This document shows, piece after piece, positions 23,272 to 31,331 of a DNA stretch of 40,389 bases. This stretch comes from an uncultured bacterium (GTDB lineage Bacteria > Verrucomicrobiota > Kiritimatiellia > RFP12 > UBA1067): assembly GCA_902764415.1 (NCBI GenBank), contig CACWVU010000023.1, positions 1 to 40,389 on the forward strand. The letters run 5' to 3'. The notes under the pieces are model-generated. The model was not told where the DNA came from. It worked only from the letters and a program-made list of their open reading frames with translations, and did not search any database. Both the position numbers and the translations under genes were made by a program. How positions within the stretch are numbered: position 1 is the stretch's first letter; every line of letters begins with the position of its first letter.

Positions 23272-24259
23272 CTTTCCCCGTCTCCGGCCCCTGCTTGCCT
23301 TCCGCCTGCCCGCCTTCCTCGGACTTGACGGCGTCCACGCCAAGCTTCCAGGTCGGGGAGAGCGAGCGGATGGAGCGGCGGTAGAAGTCGGCGTCGGTGA
23401 CGCGGTCCTCCTTGATCGCGGCAATGTAGAGCTTCTCGAGCGACGCAACGAGCGAGTCGCGGGTCTCCTCGGCCTGCGCGGTCAGCTCCTCGCGCATCTC
23501 GCGCTCGGCCTTGGCGAGGCTGCGGGACGCCCTCGGCAGCGTGCGGTCGTTCTCGGCGAGGTACGGCTCCTTGACCTTCTTGGTGACATTGCCGTTCTCG
23601 TCCAGCACCGAATCCTCCTGCCCGCCGGCCCAGGCGAGGTCGGCGATGGTCTTCTCCGGCGTAAGCGCGCGCTCGCGCTCCTCGAGGTCGCGCCGCCACT
23701 CGGCGAGCTCGCGCTCGATGGTCTCGAAGTCGATCCGCCTCAGCTCCAGGAGCTTCGCCTCGGCGAGGATCTTCTCGGCCTTGAGCTTGTCGGCGGCGAG
23801 CTTGTCCGCCGCGGTCTTGGCCTTCGCCTCCTCGGCCTCGGCCTTCGCGGCTTCGGCGTCCTTCGCGTCGCGGGCGGCGGCCGCAGCGGCCTTCGCCTCC
23901 TCCGCACGGCTCTTCGCCTCGGCGGCGCGGCTCTTGGCCTCGGCCGCCGTTGCCTCGGCGGCCTTGCGGTTCTCCACCGCCGTCCTCTCCTCGGCCTCCT
24001 TGGCGGCCGCATTCGCCGCGGCTGCCTTCTCGGACGCCTCGGCGGCCTTCTGCGACGCCTCGGCGGTACGGGCTTCGGCCGCCGCCGCCTCCTCCCTGGA
24101 ACGAGCGGCGCGGCGATCCGCCTCCGCCTTGTCGGCCGCGGCGTTCTTCGCCTCCGCCGCGTAACGCGCGGCGGAGGCGCGGCTCACGCTCACCACCGCC
24201 GCGGTAATTGCGGCGGAAACGATGGCGATAGAGACGGAGACGACGCAGATCGGCTTCAT
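23264..24259 (-). CDS. Ala/Glu/Lys-rich membrane-anchored coiled-coil protein
   Basis: A 331-aa protein. Residues 6-24 are one hydrophobic segment (VSVSIAIVSAAITAAVVSV), an uncleaved anchor or signal. Residues 30-190 are an almost uninterrupted Ala-Glu-Lys helix of heptad-like repeats (AAEAK, AEEAKA, KAEKILAEAK). Residues 195-305 form a more varied region: RRIDFETIERELAEWRRDLE, EDSVLDENGNVTKKV and LYIAAIKEDRVTDADFYRRS. It resembles TolA/IncA-like rod proteins in composition only. A periplasmic or envelope spacer is plausible. The ATG shares one base with the oxidoreductase stop (TGATG). No family is recognised. Confidence 0.65.
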   Translation of the reverse strand: MKPICVVSVSIAIVSAAITAAVVSVSRASAARYAAEAKNAAADKAEADRRAARSREEAAAAEARTAEASQKAAEASEKAAAANAAAKEAEERTAVENRKAAEATAAEAKSRAAEAKSRAEEAKAAAAAARDAKDAEAAKAEAEEAKAKTAADKLAADKLKAEKILAEAKLLELRRIDFETIERELAEWRRDLEERERALTPEKTIADLAWAGGQEDSVLDENGNVTKKVKEPYLAENDRTLPRASRSLAKAEREMREELTAQAEETRDSLVASLEKLYIAAIKEDRVTDADFYRRSIRSLSPTWKLGVDAVKSEEGGQAEGKQGPETGKDG

Positions 24260-25887
24260 CAGACCACGACCTCCCAGCCGTTGCGGCAGAAGTCGCGCTT
24301 GAGCGAGATGCCCTTGCCGGTGCCGTTGGCAAAGTCCATCTTCACCGGATCCCAGTCGAAGCCGGTGTCGTAGACGTAGCTCATGTTGCAGAGCTGGCAG
24401 AGCACGGCGCCACGGGCGCCGACCTCGGCGGGCGAGATCGTGGGCTGGCGCGAAACCGCGCAGTCGACGAAGTTGCGCACCTGGTTGGGCGACTTGTAGA
24501 GCTGCACCTTGGCGTTGTCGAGGTCGAACTCCTTGACGATCTTGGCGATCGTGCCCTCGAGCCCGGCGTCCTTCTTAACCGCGGCGTCGGTGCCGTAGTC
24601 CTTGCCGGTGTAGCCGGCGACGAGCTCGAGCCCGGCGACATTCTGGAGCTCGTCGAGGCCCTTGCGCACCTCGGCCGAGGGCTTGACGAGGCCGCCGCGC
24701 CAGACCGCGATCTTGCCGCGGTTGACGGCGACGACGCCCTTGGTGCCGTAGAACACCGTGCCCCACACGCCGAACGGACCGTGGTAGAGCTCGACGTCGC
24801 CGTAGGGCTTGCGAAAGAGCATCTTCATGCCCCACTGGCGGCGGCCGCCGTGGTAGAGGTCGGTCGAATACGGCTCTTCGGAGCGGATCACGCGGTACGG
24901 GCCGCCCTTGTCCTCGTCCAGGCCCCACTGGGCGATGTCGAGGTGGTGGGCGCCCCAGTCGCCGTTGTAGCCGAGGCCGGTCTGGTCGTCGAAGCGCCAG
25001 AACATCGGATACCAGTTGTGGACGCCGGGCCGGTTCTGGTTCTCGTAGTCGGCGGGGGCGAGGCGGTTGGAGTAGGGACGGTACATGGAGGGCCCGAGCC
25101 ACATGTCCCAGTCGATGTTCGGGTTGGGGACGCTTTCCTTGTCGGCGTCGGCCGGGTCCTCCCAGAAGCGCATCGGGTGCGAAGTGCCGGAGAGCTTGCC
25201 CTTGGTGCCGTAGTTGGCGTCGACGTACATCACGTCGCCGATGATGCCGTTGCGCACCACCATCACCGCGGTGCGGAACACCTCCCAGCTGCGCTGCATC
25301 GAGCCGCACTGGAAAATGCGCCCGTACTTTGCCTGCGCCGCGATGATCTTGCGCGCCTCGTCCACGTTGTAGGTGAGCGGCTTCTCGCAGTAGACGTCCT
25401 TGCCCGCCTTCATGCACTCGACGGCGATGTAGGCGTGCCAGTGGTCTGGCGTGGCGATGACCACGAGGTCGATCGAGGGGTCCTTGATCACGTCGCGGAA
25501 GTCGGTGCACCAGCGGCAGGCAGGCTGCGGCCAGTTCGCGTCCTTTACGAACGCCTTGCCGTCCTTCAGCTCCTGCACGCGCTTGGCGTACTCCTCGTCG
25601 ACGTGCTTCGCGCCGGTCTGGGCGCGGATCTTGTCGCAGTCGCAGACCATGGTGACGCGGCAGAGGTCGGGCAGCGAATAGGTGCTCGCGACCTCTCCGC
25701 CGATGCCGGAGTTGGTGCCGACGAGCTGCGGCAGCAGCGCCGACCACATCTGCATGCCGTAGCCGATGCAGGCGACGTTAAGCGGCTCGCCCTCCTTGCG
25801 CGGACGCGCGGGCGTGTTGCCGTAGGCGGCGCCGACTGCGGCCGCGGCCGCCGAACCCAACAGGAAGTTTCTGCGATTGATCTTCAT
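24259..25887 (-). CDS. Tat-exported Gfo/Idh/MocA-family oxidoreductase
   Basis: A 542-aa NAD(P)-dependent oxidoreductase with a twin-arginine signal (INRRNFLLGSAAAAAVG). The Rossmann domain follows with LNVACIGYGMQM near residues 36-47, DLVVIATPDHWHAYIAVECM, AGKDVYCEKPLTYNVDEARK near 165-184 (the conserved EKP), and FQCGSMQRS. The second part contains long substrate loops typical of the large PVC branch: NWYPMFWRFDDQTGLGYNGD, WGAHHLDIAQWGLDED near 300-315. These exported enzymes probably act on sugars. Start: ATG at 25887 with AAGGAAAA 8 nt upstream; the leader from the box at 25960 is about 66 nt. The next gene begins inside the stop codon. Confidence 0.92.
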   Translation of the reverse strand: MKINRRNFLLGSAAAAAVGAAYGNTPARPRKEGEPLNVACIGYGMQMWSALLPQLVGTNSGIGGEVASTYSLPDLCRVTMVCDCDKIRAQTGAKHVDEEYAKRVQELKDGKAFVKDANWPQPACRWCTDFRDVIKDPSIDLVVIATPDHWHAYIAVECMKAGKDVYCEKPLTYNVDEARKIIAAQAKYGRIFQCGSMQRSWEVFRTAVMVVRNGIIGDVMYVDANYGTKGKLSGTSHPMRFWEDPADADKESVPNPNIDWDMWLGPSMYRPYSNRLAPADYENQNRPGVHNWYPMFWRFDDQTGLGYNGDWGAHHLDIAQWGLDEDKGGPYRVIRSEEPYSTDLYHGGRRQWGMKMLFRKPYGDVELYHGPFGVWGTVFYGTKGVVAVNRGKIAVWRGGLVKPSAEVRKGLDELQNVAGLELVAGYTGKDYGTDAAVKKDAGLEGTIAKIVKEFDLDNAKVQLYKSPNQVRNFVDCAVSRQPTISPAEVGARGAVLCQLCNMSYVYDTGFDWDPVKMDFANGTGKGISLKRDFCRNGWEVVV

Positions 25888-25959
25888 TTGTCGATTTTCC
25901 TTTTGCTTGTTTTCGTGAAATCACACGTCCACGCGGAACCGTCCGCCGGATTAGCCGCA

Positions 25960-25968
25960 ATTATACCA
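25960..25968 (-). promoter_or_regulatory. Extended -10 box (TGGTATAAT) of the oxidoreductase operon
   Basis: Plus-strand ATTATACCA, 72 nt upstream of the ATG at 25887. The long leader carries an AAGGAAAA ribosome binding site, in contrast to the leaderless group. Confidence 0.7.
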
Positions 25969-25999
25969 AAAGAACCCCTGTCTTTGCAACTGCCCCGGC

Positions 26000-27196
26000 T
26001 CAGTCGCCCGCAAACGTGCGGCGCCTCTCCGCCCGGCGGTGGATGGAGACGCTCTGGACCAGCCCGAGGCCGCACATCACCACCACCAAAAACGTGCGCC
26101 CCGAGGAAACGAACGGCAGCGGCAGCCCGGTGATGGGCACGAGGCCGATCGACATCGCGAGGTTGATGTACACGTGCGCGAAGACGAGCGTCGCGAAGCC
26201 CAGCGCGAAGAGCCGCCCGCGCCCGTCCTCGCAGACAAACGCGATCCAGCAGCACGGCACCAGCAGGAGCGCAAAGAGGACGAGCAGCGCGGCGGAGCCG
26301 ACGAACCCGGTCTCCTCCGCCCAGACGCAAAAGATGAAGTCGTTCATCGAGATCGCCGGCGGCAGGTACTTGAGCCGGCTGGTCTCGCCCTTGCCGATTC
26401 CCTTCCCCGCCAGCCCGCCGGAGCCGATCGATATCTTCGCCTGCATCAGATTGTAGCCCGCCCCGCGCGGATCCTGCTCCGGAAACAGGAACACCTTCAC
26501 CCGCTTCACCTGGTGGGGCCTTAGCGGCAGCATACTGAGGATGCGCTCGCGGCGTTCAGGCAGGACCCCCGGCTTCTCCGCCTCGTACACCGCGCCAAGC
26601 ACCGCCAGCGCAACCACCGCCGCCGCAGCCGCCGCGACGACCAGCCCGCGCCGCCATACGCGGGCGACGAAGAGCATCAGCGCCGCCGCCGGCACCAGCG
26701 TGAGTGCCGTCCCCAGGTCAGGCTCGGCGAGAATCAGCACGCACGGCACCCCGACCAGCGCCGCCGCGACGAGAAAGCCGCGGAACGAGTCCTTGAACGC
26801 GGCGATGCGTCCCTTCGCCGCGCCGAACACCTCCGCGACGAGCGCCACCACGCAGAGCTTCGCCACCTCGCTCGGCTGGAAGAACCAGAGCCACCTCCTG
26901 CCGCCGAACACCGTCGACCCGAAGACCAGCACCGCCACGAGCAGCGCCAGCGAAACCACATACGCCGGCACCGCGAAGAGCCCGAGCGTCTTGCGGTAGT
27001 CCACGAACGCGAGCACGAAGTAGAGGACGAGCCCCACGCCCGCGGCCGTCAGATTGGCCACCCACTTGCCGTGGAACACCGCCTCGGCCCGCGCGTTGCC
27101 GGAGGACCAGATCGCCACCGTGCCCACCGCCACCAGGGCGAGCATCGCGGCGAACGCCAGGTAGTTGAAGTTCCTGAGCCTCTCGGACCAGCTCAC
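26000..27196 (-). CDS. rodA: RodA/FtsW-family peptidoglycan glycosyltransferase
   Basis: A 398-aa SEDS protein with about ten membrane helices that polymerises lipid II during cell elongation. Family landmarks: AIWSSGNARAEAVFHGKW near the first loop, GGRRWLWFFQPSEVAKLCVV (conserved QPSE), LILAEPDLGTAL (EPDxG), LMQAKISIGSGGLAGKGIGKG, FCVWAEETGFVG, and the end region INLAMSIGLVPITGLPLPFVSSG. The start is a GTG (27194-27196) overlapping the stop of the TMEM43 gene (GTGA); no ATG with a ribosome binding site fits better. Symbol is the likeliest SEDS subgroup given PITGLPLPF. Confidence 0.92.
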   Translation of the reverse strand: MSWSERLRNFNYLAFAAMLALVAVGTVAIWSSGNARAEAVFHGKWVANLTAAGVGLVLYFVLAFVDYRKTLGLFAVPAYVVSLALLVAVLVFGSTVFGGRRWLWFFQPSEVAKLCVVALVAEVFGAAKGRIAAFKDSFRGFLVAAALVGVPCVLILAEPDLGTALTLVPAAALMLFVARVWRRGLVVAAAAAAVVALAVLGAVYEAEKPGVLPERRERILSMLPLRPHQVKRVKVFLFPEQDPRGAGYNLMQAKISIGSGGLAGKGIGKGETSRLKYLPPAISMNDFIFCVWAEETGFVGSAALLVLFALLLVPCCWIAFVCEDGRGRLFALGFATLVFAHVYINLAMSIGLVPITGLPLPFVSSGRTFLVVVMCGLGLVQSVSIHRRAERRRTFAGD

Positions 27197-28362
27197 GCCT
27201 GCTTCGCCGCGCGCCGCTTCTTCCAGACGAGGTACACGATTCCGCCGGCTATCGCCAGCAGCACCACCGCCAGCAGCGGCCGGTAGAAGATCCACGCCAC
27301 CGCGATCGTCACCAGCGAGCAGACGAGCGCGAACGCGAACGCCACGATGCCGGTGCCGATCTCGACGATGTCGCCGAGGATCGGCAGCACGTCCGCCAGC
27401 ACCGAGATCGGCTTCAGGACCATGCCGAGGCCGATGAACATCAGCAGGAACCCGCCGATGCGCACGAGCCACGTCATCACCGTGTTCGCCGAGCGCGCCG
27501 ACTCGAACATCTCCGCCATGTCGCGCACGCCGTCGTTGAGCAGGTCCACCTTCTTCTTCGACTTCGCGAGGTAGCCGACGAAAGTGTCGCCGTGCTGCTT
27601 GGCGACGATCGAGATGTCGTGCGGCAGCACCACCGTGAAGTTCACGCGCAGGTCGCCGACGCGCGGCTGCGCCATGACGTCGCGCACGTTCTTCTCGTTT
27701 TCGCGCGTCTCGGCGTTGGGGATGAAGATCGTCGGCCCCTGCACCTTCGCGCGCGCCACCCGGCAGACGTAGCCGGACGGGAACGCGTAGCTCTGGAAGC
27801 GGCCGATGCGCTCGATCTGGCGCTCGCTGAGCCGGAACGCGCCGAAGGTCACGTTCGCCGCGCGCGTCTCCCGGGACGGGAACTCGATGCCGCCGGGGTT
27901 GTCGTGGCCTGGCTCGTGGAACGAGCTCGAGTCGATCGCCTCGCCCACCCACTCCTTGGAGTAGGTGTAGGTGGTGGTCTTGGTCACGCTGCCGCCGAGG
28001 TTCTTCTTCTCGGTCGTCTTGGAGTGCTCGACCCACTGGTACATCTCGGTCGTGCGCTTCAGCGCGATCGCCGTCGCCGAGATCCCGAACTCGTCGTCGG
28101 AGAGGACATCCTTGGTGTCGGCCTTGCCGGTCATGTGGACGAGCTGGCCCTCCATCTCCGGGTCGATCTTGGCGATCGACTCCACCGGCACGCAGACGCT
28201 CTCGCCCTCGTCGAGCGCCTTGGCGGTCTTCACGCTGTTGCCCTCGTTCCAGAAGAGCACCGGGAAGCCGATGAGGAAGAGCACCAACCCCACGATCACG
28301 CCCTTCGCGGCGTCGCCCATCCTCGAGGTCCACGACTGCGTTGTCGTCTCGGTAACCGCCAT
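27193..28362 (-). CDS. TMEM43-family membrane protein
   Basis: A 389-aa protein. It has one N-terminal membrane helix (GVIVGLVLFLIGFPVLFWNE near residues 21-40), a long extracytoplasmic beta-rich region (residues about 45-290: TGKADTKDVLSDDEFG, ALKRTTEMYQWVEHSKT, GDLRVNFTVVLPHDISIVA), and three to four helices at the C-terminus. This is the TMEM43/LUMA family, found in animals and scattered bacteria, probably a membrane scaffold; biochemical role unknown. Start: ATG at 28362 with GGAAAGGA nearby. The leader from the TGGTATAAT box at 28409 is about 40 nt. It overlaps rodA by 4 nt. Confidence 0.85.
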   Translation of the reverse strand: MAVTETTTQSWTSRMGDAAKGVIVGLVLFLIGFPVLFWNEGNSVKTAKALDEGESVCVPVESIAKIDPEMEGQLVHMTGKADTKDVLSDDEFGISATAIALKRTTEMYQWVEHSKTTEKKNLGGSVTKTTTYTYSKEWVGEAIDSSSFHEPGHDNPGGIEFPSRETRAANVTFGAFRLSERQIERIGRFQSYAFPSGYVCRVARAKVQGPTIFIPNAETRENEKNVRDVMAQPRVGDLRVNFTVVLPHDISIVAKQHGDTFVGYLAKSKKKVDLLNDGVRDMAEMFESARSANTVMTWLVRIGGFLLMFIGLGMVLKPISVLADVLPILGDIVEIGTGIVAFAFALVCSLVTIAVAWIFYRPLLAVVLLAIAGGIVYLVWKKRRAAKQA

Positions 28363-28408
28363 TTCTGCCGTCCTTTCCTTTGTCTGGTTTGATGAGGTGT
28401 TTGTGCGT

Positions 28409-28417
28409 ATTATACCA
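28409..28417 (-). promoter_or_regulatory. Extended -10 box (TGGTATAAT) of the TMEM43-rodA operon
   Basis: Plus-strand ATTATACCA, 46 nt before the TMEM43 ATG. One GTGGTTC heptamer lies just upstream, then the murF stop. Confidence 0.7.
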
Positions 28418-28430
28418 TATTCGTGGTTCG

Positions 28431-29546
28431 CTACTCTACGAGCGAGCCGAGGTTCATCGCGTGGGAGGCCTTGAGCAGGACGACGTCGCCCGCCGAGACG
28501 TCGGCGCGGAAACGCTTCTTCAGCGACGCGAGGTCCTTGTAGGCAAGGTGCGAGAGACACTTCGAGCTCGTCTCGCCGACGCCGATCACGAGGTCGATGC
28601 CGAGTTTCATCGCGTGGTCGAAGACCTTCCGGTGCAGGGCGAAAGAGTCCTCGCCGAGCTCGAACATGTCGCCGAGCACCGCGATCCGCCGCGAGGTGCA
28701 CGGCGTCGCGGCGAGCGCGTCGAGCGCGGCGATCATCGAGTCCGGGTTGGCGTTGTAGGTGTCGTCAATGAATGTCGCGCCCCAGCGCTCGGAAATGCGC
28801 CAGCGCGCGCCCGGGAGCGAGAAGCCGGCAAGCGCCCCGCGCGCCGCCTCGAGTGTCACCCCGAAGCGCGCGGCGAGGGTGAAGGCGAGCGCGGCGTTGG
28901 CGGCGAAGTGCGGCGGCGGTGCGGCGATGCCGTCAACGAGCCCCGGCACGGACGCGGGCGCGGGCACCGCCTCGGCGCAGAGTCCATTGAGGACGGACGC
29001 GAAGTCGTCACCCTCCGGATACACGCAGAACCGCTTCGCGCGCGCGGCTAGCGTCCCCTTCTCGCAGGCGATGCCGGCGCGGGTCTTGAAGAACTCGAGA
29101 TGCGCGGTGCCGATGCCGACGATGAGCCCTGCGTCCGGCTCGGCGATGTCGCAGAGCGCGGCGATCTCGCCGGGATGGTTGGTGCCCATCTCCAGCACCA
29201 GGAACTCGGCGTCGTCCGGGCAGTTGAGGATGGTCATCGGCAGGCCGATGTGGTTGTTGAAGTTGCCTTCGGTCGCGTAGGTGCGGCCGGCCGTGGAGAG
29301 AAACGCCCTGAGCAGCTCCTTGGTCGTCGTCTTGCCGGCCGAGCCGGTGAGCGCCACCACCGTCGCCTTCAGCGCGCGGCGGCGCTCGTGCGCCTTGCGC
29401 TGCAGCGCGTCGAGGCCCTCGACGATCTCCGCCGCGCCGCGCTCGCGCGCCATCGGGATGAACTCGCGCCCGTCGACCTTCTCGCCCTTGAGCGCCACGA
29501 AGCCCATGCCCGGCTTCACTTCACTCGAATCGAACGTGTATCTCAC
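28431..29546 (-). CDS. murF: UDP-MurNAc-tripeptide:D-Ala-D-Ala ligase MurF (short form)
   Basis: A 371-aa Mur ligase completing the peptidoglycan pentapeptide. ATP site: VVALTGSAGKTTTKELL near residues 64-80. Then NFNNHIGLPMTIL, LVLEMGTNHPGEIAALCDIAEP and VGIGTAHLEFF, all MurF-specific. The C-terminal domain has FIDDTYNANPDSM near 270-282 and VLGDMFELGEDS. It is about 80 residues shorter than E. coli MurF; the N-terminal domain is reduced to about 50 residues (SSEVKPGMGFVALKGEKVDG) and the C-terminal part is short. It lies 12 nt downstream of folP and ends at the TMEM43 promoter. Starts at ATG 29546. Confidence 0.93.
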   Translation of the reverse strand: MRYTFDSSEVKPGMGFVALKGEKVDGREFIPMARERGAAEIVEGLDALQRKAHERRRALKATVVALTGSAGKTTTKELLRAFLSTAGRTYATEGNFNNHIGLPMTILNCPDDAEFLVLEMGTNHPGEIAALCDIAEPDAGLIVGIGTAHLEFFKTRAGIACEKGTLAARAKRFCVYPEGDDFASVLNGLCAEAVPAPASVPGLVDGIAAPPPHFAANAALAFTLAARFGVTLEAARGALAGFSLPGARWRISERWGATFIDDTYNANPDSMIAALDALAATPCTSRRIAVLGDMFELGEDSFALHRKVFDHAMKLGIDLVIGVGETSSKCLSHLAYKDLASLKKRFRADVSAGDVVLLKASHAMNLGSLVE

Positions 29547-29558
29547 GGAAGCACCCTC

Positions 29559-30311
29559 CTAATTCGCCTCGTCCGCGCCGGTGAGCGCGGCTGTCACCTT
29601 CAGCGCCTGCACCGTCTCGCGCACGTCGTGCACCCGCACCACGCTCGCGCCGGAAATCGCCGCCCAGACCGCAATCGCGAGGTTGCCGGCAAGGTCCTTG
29701 CCGTGCGCCTTCTCGCCAGTCAGCCGCTTGACGATGCGCTTGCGGCTCGCGCCGACGAGGACGCGCCCCCTCTTCGCCAGCTCGGATATCGACCGCAGGA
29801 TCTCCAGGTCCTCCTCGCGGGTCGTGCCAAAGCCAATCATCGGATCAAGGTAAAGCCGCCCCATATCCAGGGGGACAGTCCCCGCGAAAATGGGGACAGT
29901 CCCCTTTGTGAAATCGGAAATTCTACAAGGAATCACCAATTCCGCGTTATTTTTCGCACATATCGCCGCCATGTCGCGGATCGGCTCCTTGAAGACGCAG
30001 TTCACGATGCTGGCGCCAAGGGCAATCGCCCGCTCAGCCGTCTCCGGGTGGTAGGTGTCGATTGAAATGGGGACAGACCCCTTGAGTTGTGGGGACAGTC
30101 CCCGCAAAACCGGCTCCACCCGCGCCCATTCCTCGTCCCACTTAAGCGGCGTCGCGCCGGGACGCGTCGACTCGCCGCCGATGTCGATGATCGCCGCGCC
30201 TTCCTCAATGAGGTTCTTGGCGCGGCGAATCGCCTCCTCGGGCGTATTGAACTTGCCGCCGTCGGAGAACGAGTCCGGCGTCACGTTGACGATTCCCATC
30301 ACCTTGCACAT
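29559..30311 (-). CDS. folP: Dihydropteroate synthase, repeat-invaded
   Basis: A 250-aa enzyme of folate synthesis joining para-aminobenzoate to the pterin. Motifs: MGIVNVTPDSFSDGGKF near residues 5-21, IIDIGGESTRPGATP near 41-55, PISIDTYHPETAERA, LDPMIGFGTT, VGASRKR, and VRVHDV at the end. Two stretches are built from palindromes GGGGACAGTCCCC: plus-strand 29871-29904 encodes KGTVPIFAGTVPL, and 30069-30103 encodes RGLSPQLKGSVPI. The first replaces the usual loop before the DPxIGFG strand, where normal enzymes have MHMRGTP-type sequence, and the protein is about 25 residues short. DPGIGFGK reads DPMIGFGTT. Activity is plausible but uncertain. Start: ATG at 30311, 4 nt after the upstream gene. 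Confidence 0.88.
   Translation of the reverse strand: MCKVMGIVNVTPDSFSDGGKFNTPEEAIRRAKNLIEEGAAIIDIGGESTRPGATPLKWDEEWARVEPVLRGLSPQLKGSVPISIDTYHPETAERAIALGASIVNCVFKEPIRDMAAICAKNNAELVIPCRISDFTKGTVPIFAGTVPLDMGRLYLDPMIGFGTTREEDLEILRSISELAKRGRVLVGASRKRIVKRLTGEKAHGKDLAGNLAIAVWAAISGASVVRVHDVRETVQALKVTAALTGADEAN
29871..29904. repeat. Two GGGGACAGTCCCC palindromes inside folP (site 1)
   Basis: GGGGACAGTCCCC at 29871-29883 and 29892-29904, with a 21-bp period. Each is a 6-bp perfect palindrome around one base. They are read in frame by folP. Confidence 0.9.
30069..30103. repeat. Two GGGGACAGTCCCC-type palindromes inside folP (site 2)
   Basis: 30069-30081 (GGGGACAGACCCC, one mismatch) and 30091-30103 (perfect), with a 22-bp period. 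They are read in frame by folP, about 190 bp from site 1. Confidence 0.88.
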
Positions 30312-30315
30312 GGCA

Positions 30316-31140
30316 CTACTTCTCGCCCTTCTTCTCCGCGTGCTCCTTGAGCGCATTGCGCAGCATGTCGAGGAGATCTTCTCTTTCCTTGATAAGTTCC
30401 TTCTTGCGCTCTTCCAGGGCTTCAGGAACCTTCATCTCCTTCGCCTCGCCGAAAGCCTTCTCAAGAAGAGGGATGTACTTTGGGAGAACCTCCTCGAGCA
30501 TGATCTTCTCGGCATAGTCCCTGACATCCTGCTGGTATTTCCGCCGTTCGGCCTTCGACATCTTCTTGTCGGGCTTCGGGAACTTCGCCTGGGCCTTCGC
30601 CATCGCCGCGTTGGAGTCTTTTCTAATCTGCTCTTCATGGCGATTCAAGACATCCTCGATCGGCTTGATGTATTTCTTTATCTCCAGTCCAAGACGAATC
30701 TCCTCGTCGAGCATCTTGAGATACTTCTCGGGGCCGCCCTTCTTGTACCCGGTCCTCAGCACCTCCTTGCCATTGGGATCGAGGACGACGACAGTCGGGA
30801 AGCCATGGACATCGTACTTCTTGACAAGCTCCGGGTTCCTTTTCGCGGCCTCGGGCGTGAGGAGCGACTTGTCGCTGGGAGAGTCGACCATCAGGAGAAC
30901 GTACTTGTCGGCCGCGCCCCTGCGGAACACGTCGGTCGCGAACACCTCCTTGTCGAGGCGCTTGCACCATCCGCACCAGTCGTCGCTCCCCGAGAAGTCG
31001 ATGACGACGTGCTTGTTCTCGGCGGCGGCCTTCTTGAGGGCGGCATCGTAGTCGTCGAGCCATCCCTCAGGCGTTGAGGTCTTGGCGAACGCGGCCAGCG
31101 CAAAGAGCGCGGTGCACAACGTCGGGATCGAATTCTTCAT
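30316..31140 (-). CDS. Secreted thioredoxin-fold protein with CGWC active site
   Basis: A 274-aa exported protein: signal peptide (MKNSIPTLCTALFALAAFA), thioredoxin domain at residues 25-150 with GSDDWCGWCKRLDKEVF (redox CxxC as CGWC) and GFPTVVVLDPNG (cis-Pro loop), then a charged helical C-terminal region of about 120 residues (KKMSKAERRKYQQDVRDYAE, EALEERKKELIKEREDLLD). Probable periplasmic disulfide reductase. Start: ATG at 31140 with AAAGGAGC 5 nt upstream is chosen. Another in-frame ATG at 31155 lies 10 nt after the -10 box and would give a leaderless mRNA with a weaker signal peptide. First gene of the operon with folP and murF. Confidence 0.88.
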   Translation of the reverse strand: MKNSIPTLCTALFALAAFAKTSTPEGWLDDYDAALKKAAAENKHVVIDFSGSDDWCGWCKRLDKEVFATDVFRRGAADKYVLLMVDSPSDKSLLTPEAAKRNPELVKKYDVHGFPTVVVLDPNGKEVLRTGYKKGGPEKYLKMLDEEIRLGLEIKKYIKPIEDVLNRHEEQIRKDSNAAMAKAQAKFPKPDKKMSKAERRKYQQDVRDYAEKIMLEEVLPKYIPLLEKAFGEAKEMKVPEALEERKKELIKEREDLLDMLRNALKEHAEKKGEK

Positions 31141-31165
31141 TTTTGCTCCTTTCATGTTGGATGGT

Positions 31166-31174
31166 ATTATACCA
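31166..31174 (-). promoter_or_regulatory. Extended -10 box (TGGTATAAT) of the thioredoxin-folP-murF operon
   Basis: Plus-strand ATTATACCA, 25 nt before the ATG at 31140. The upstream inverted repeat TGCCGCG-N15-CGCGGCA (31179-31185, 31201-31207) brackets the -35 position, exactly as at 415-456. Confidence 0.7.
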
Positions 31175-31331
31175 TTTTTGCCGCGCTCCGCGTTAACCTT
31201 CGCGGCAGTGAATGGTTTGGTGGTTAGTCAACTTTTCTACTTCTCAACCGGCTCCGCCCAACCTTTCAACTTTTCAACCTGTTTAACCGCCGCGCATTCT
31301 GCCGCGCAAACTGCCGCGCAAGGTGCCGCGG
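31172..31331. repeat. Composite repeat region at the edge of the low-GC island
   Basis: It contains the 37-bp block shared with 421-457, degenerate CTTTCAA heptamers (about 31228-31278), then CGCGGCA-type 12-mers to AAGGTGCCGCGG at 31320-31331. The same pieces in the same orientation occur at about 323-660. The base composition changes from host-like to AT-richer just beyond 31331. The 3' end of the 155-aa gene lies in this repeat. Confidence 0.75.
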
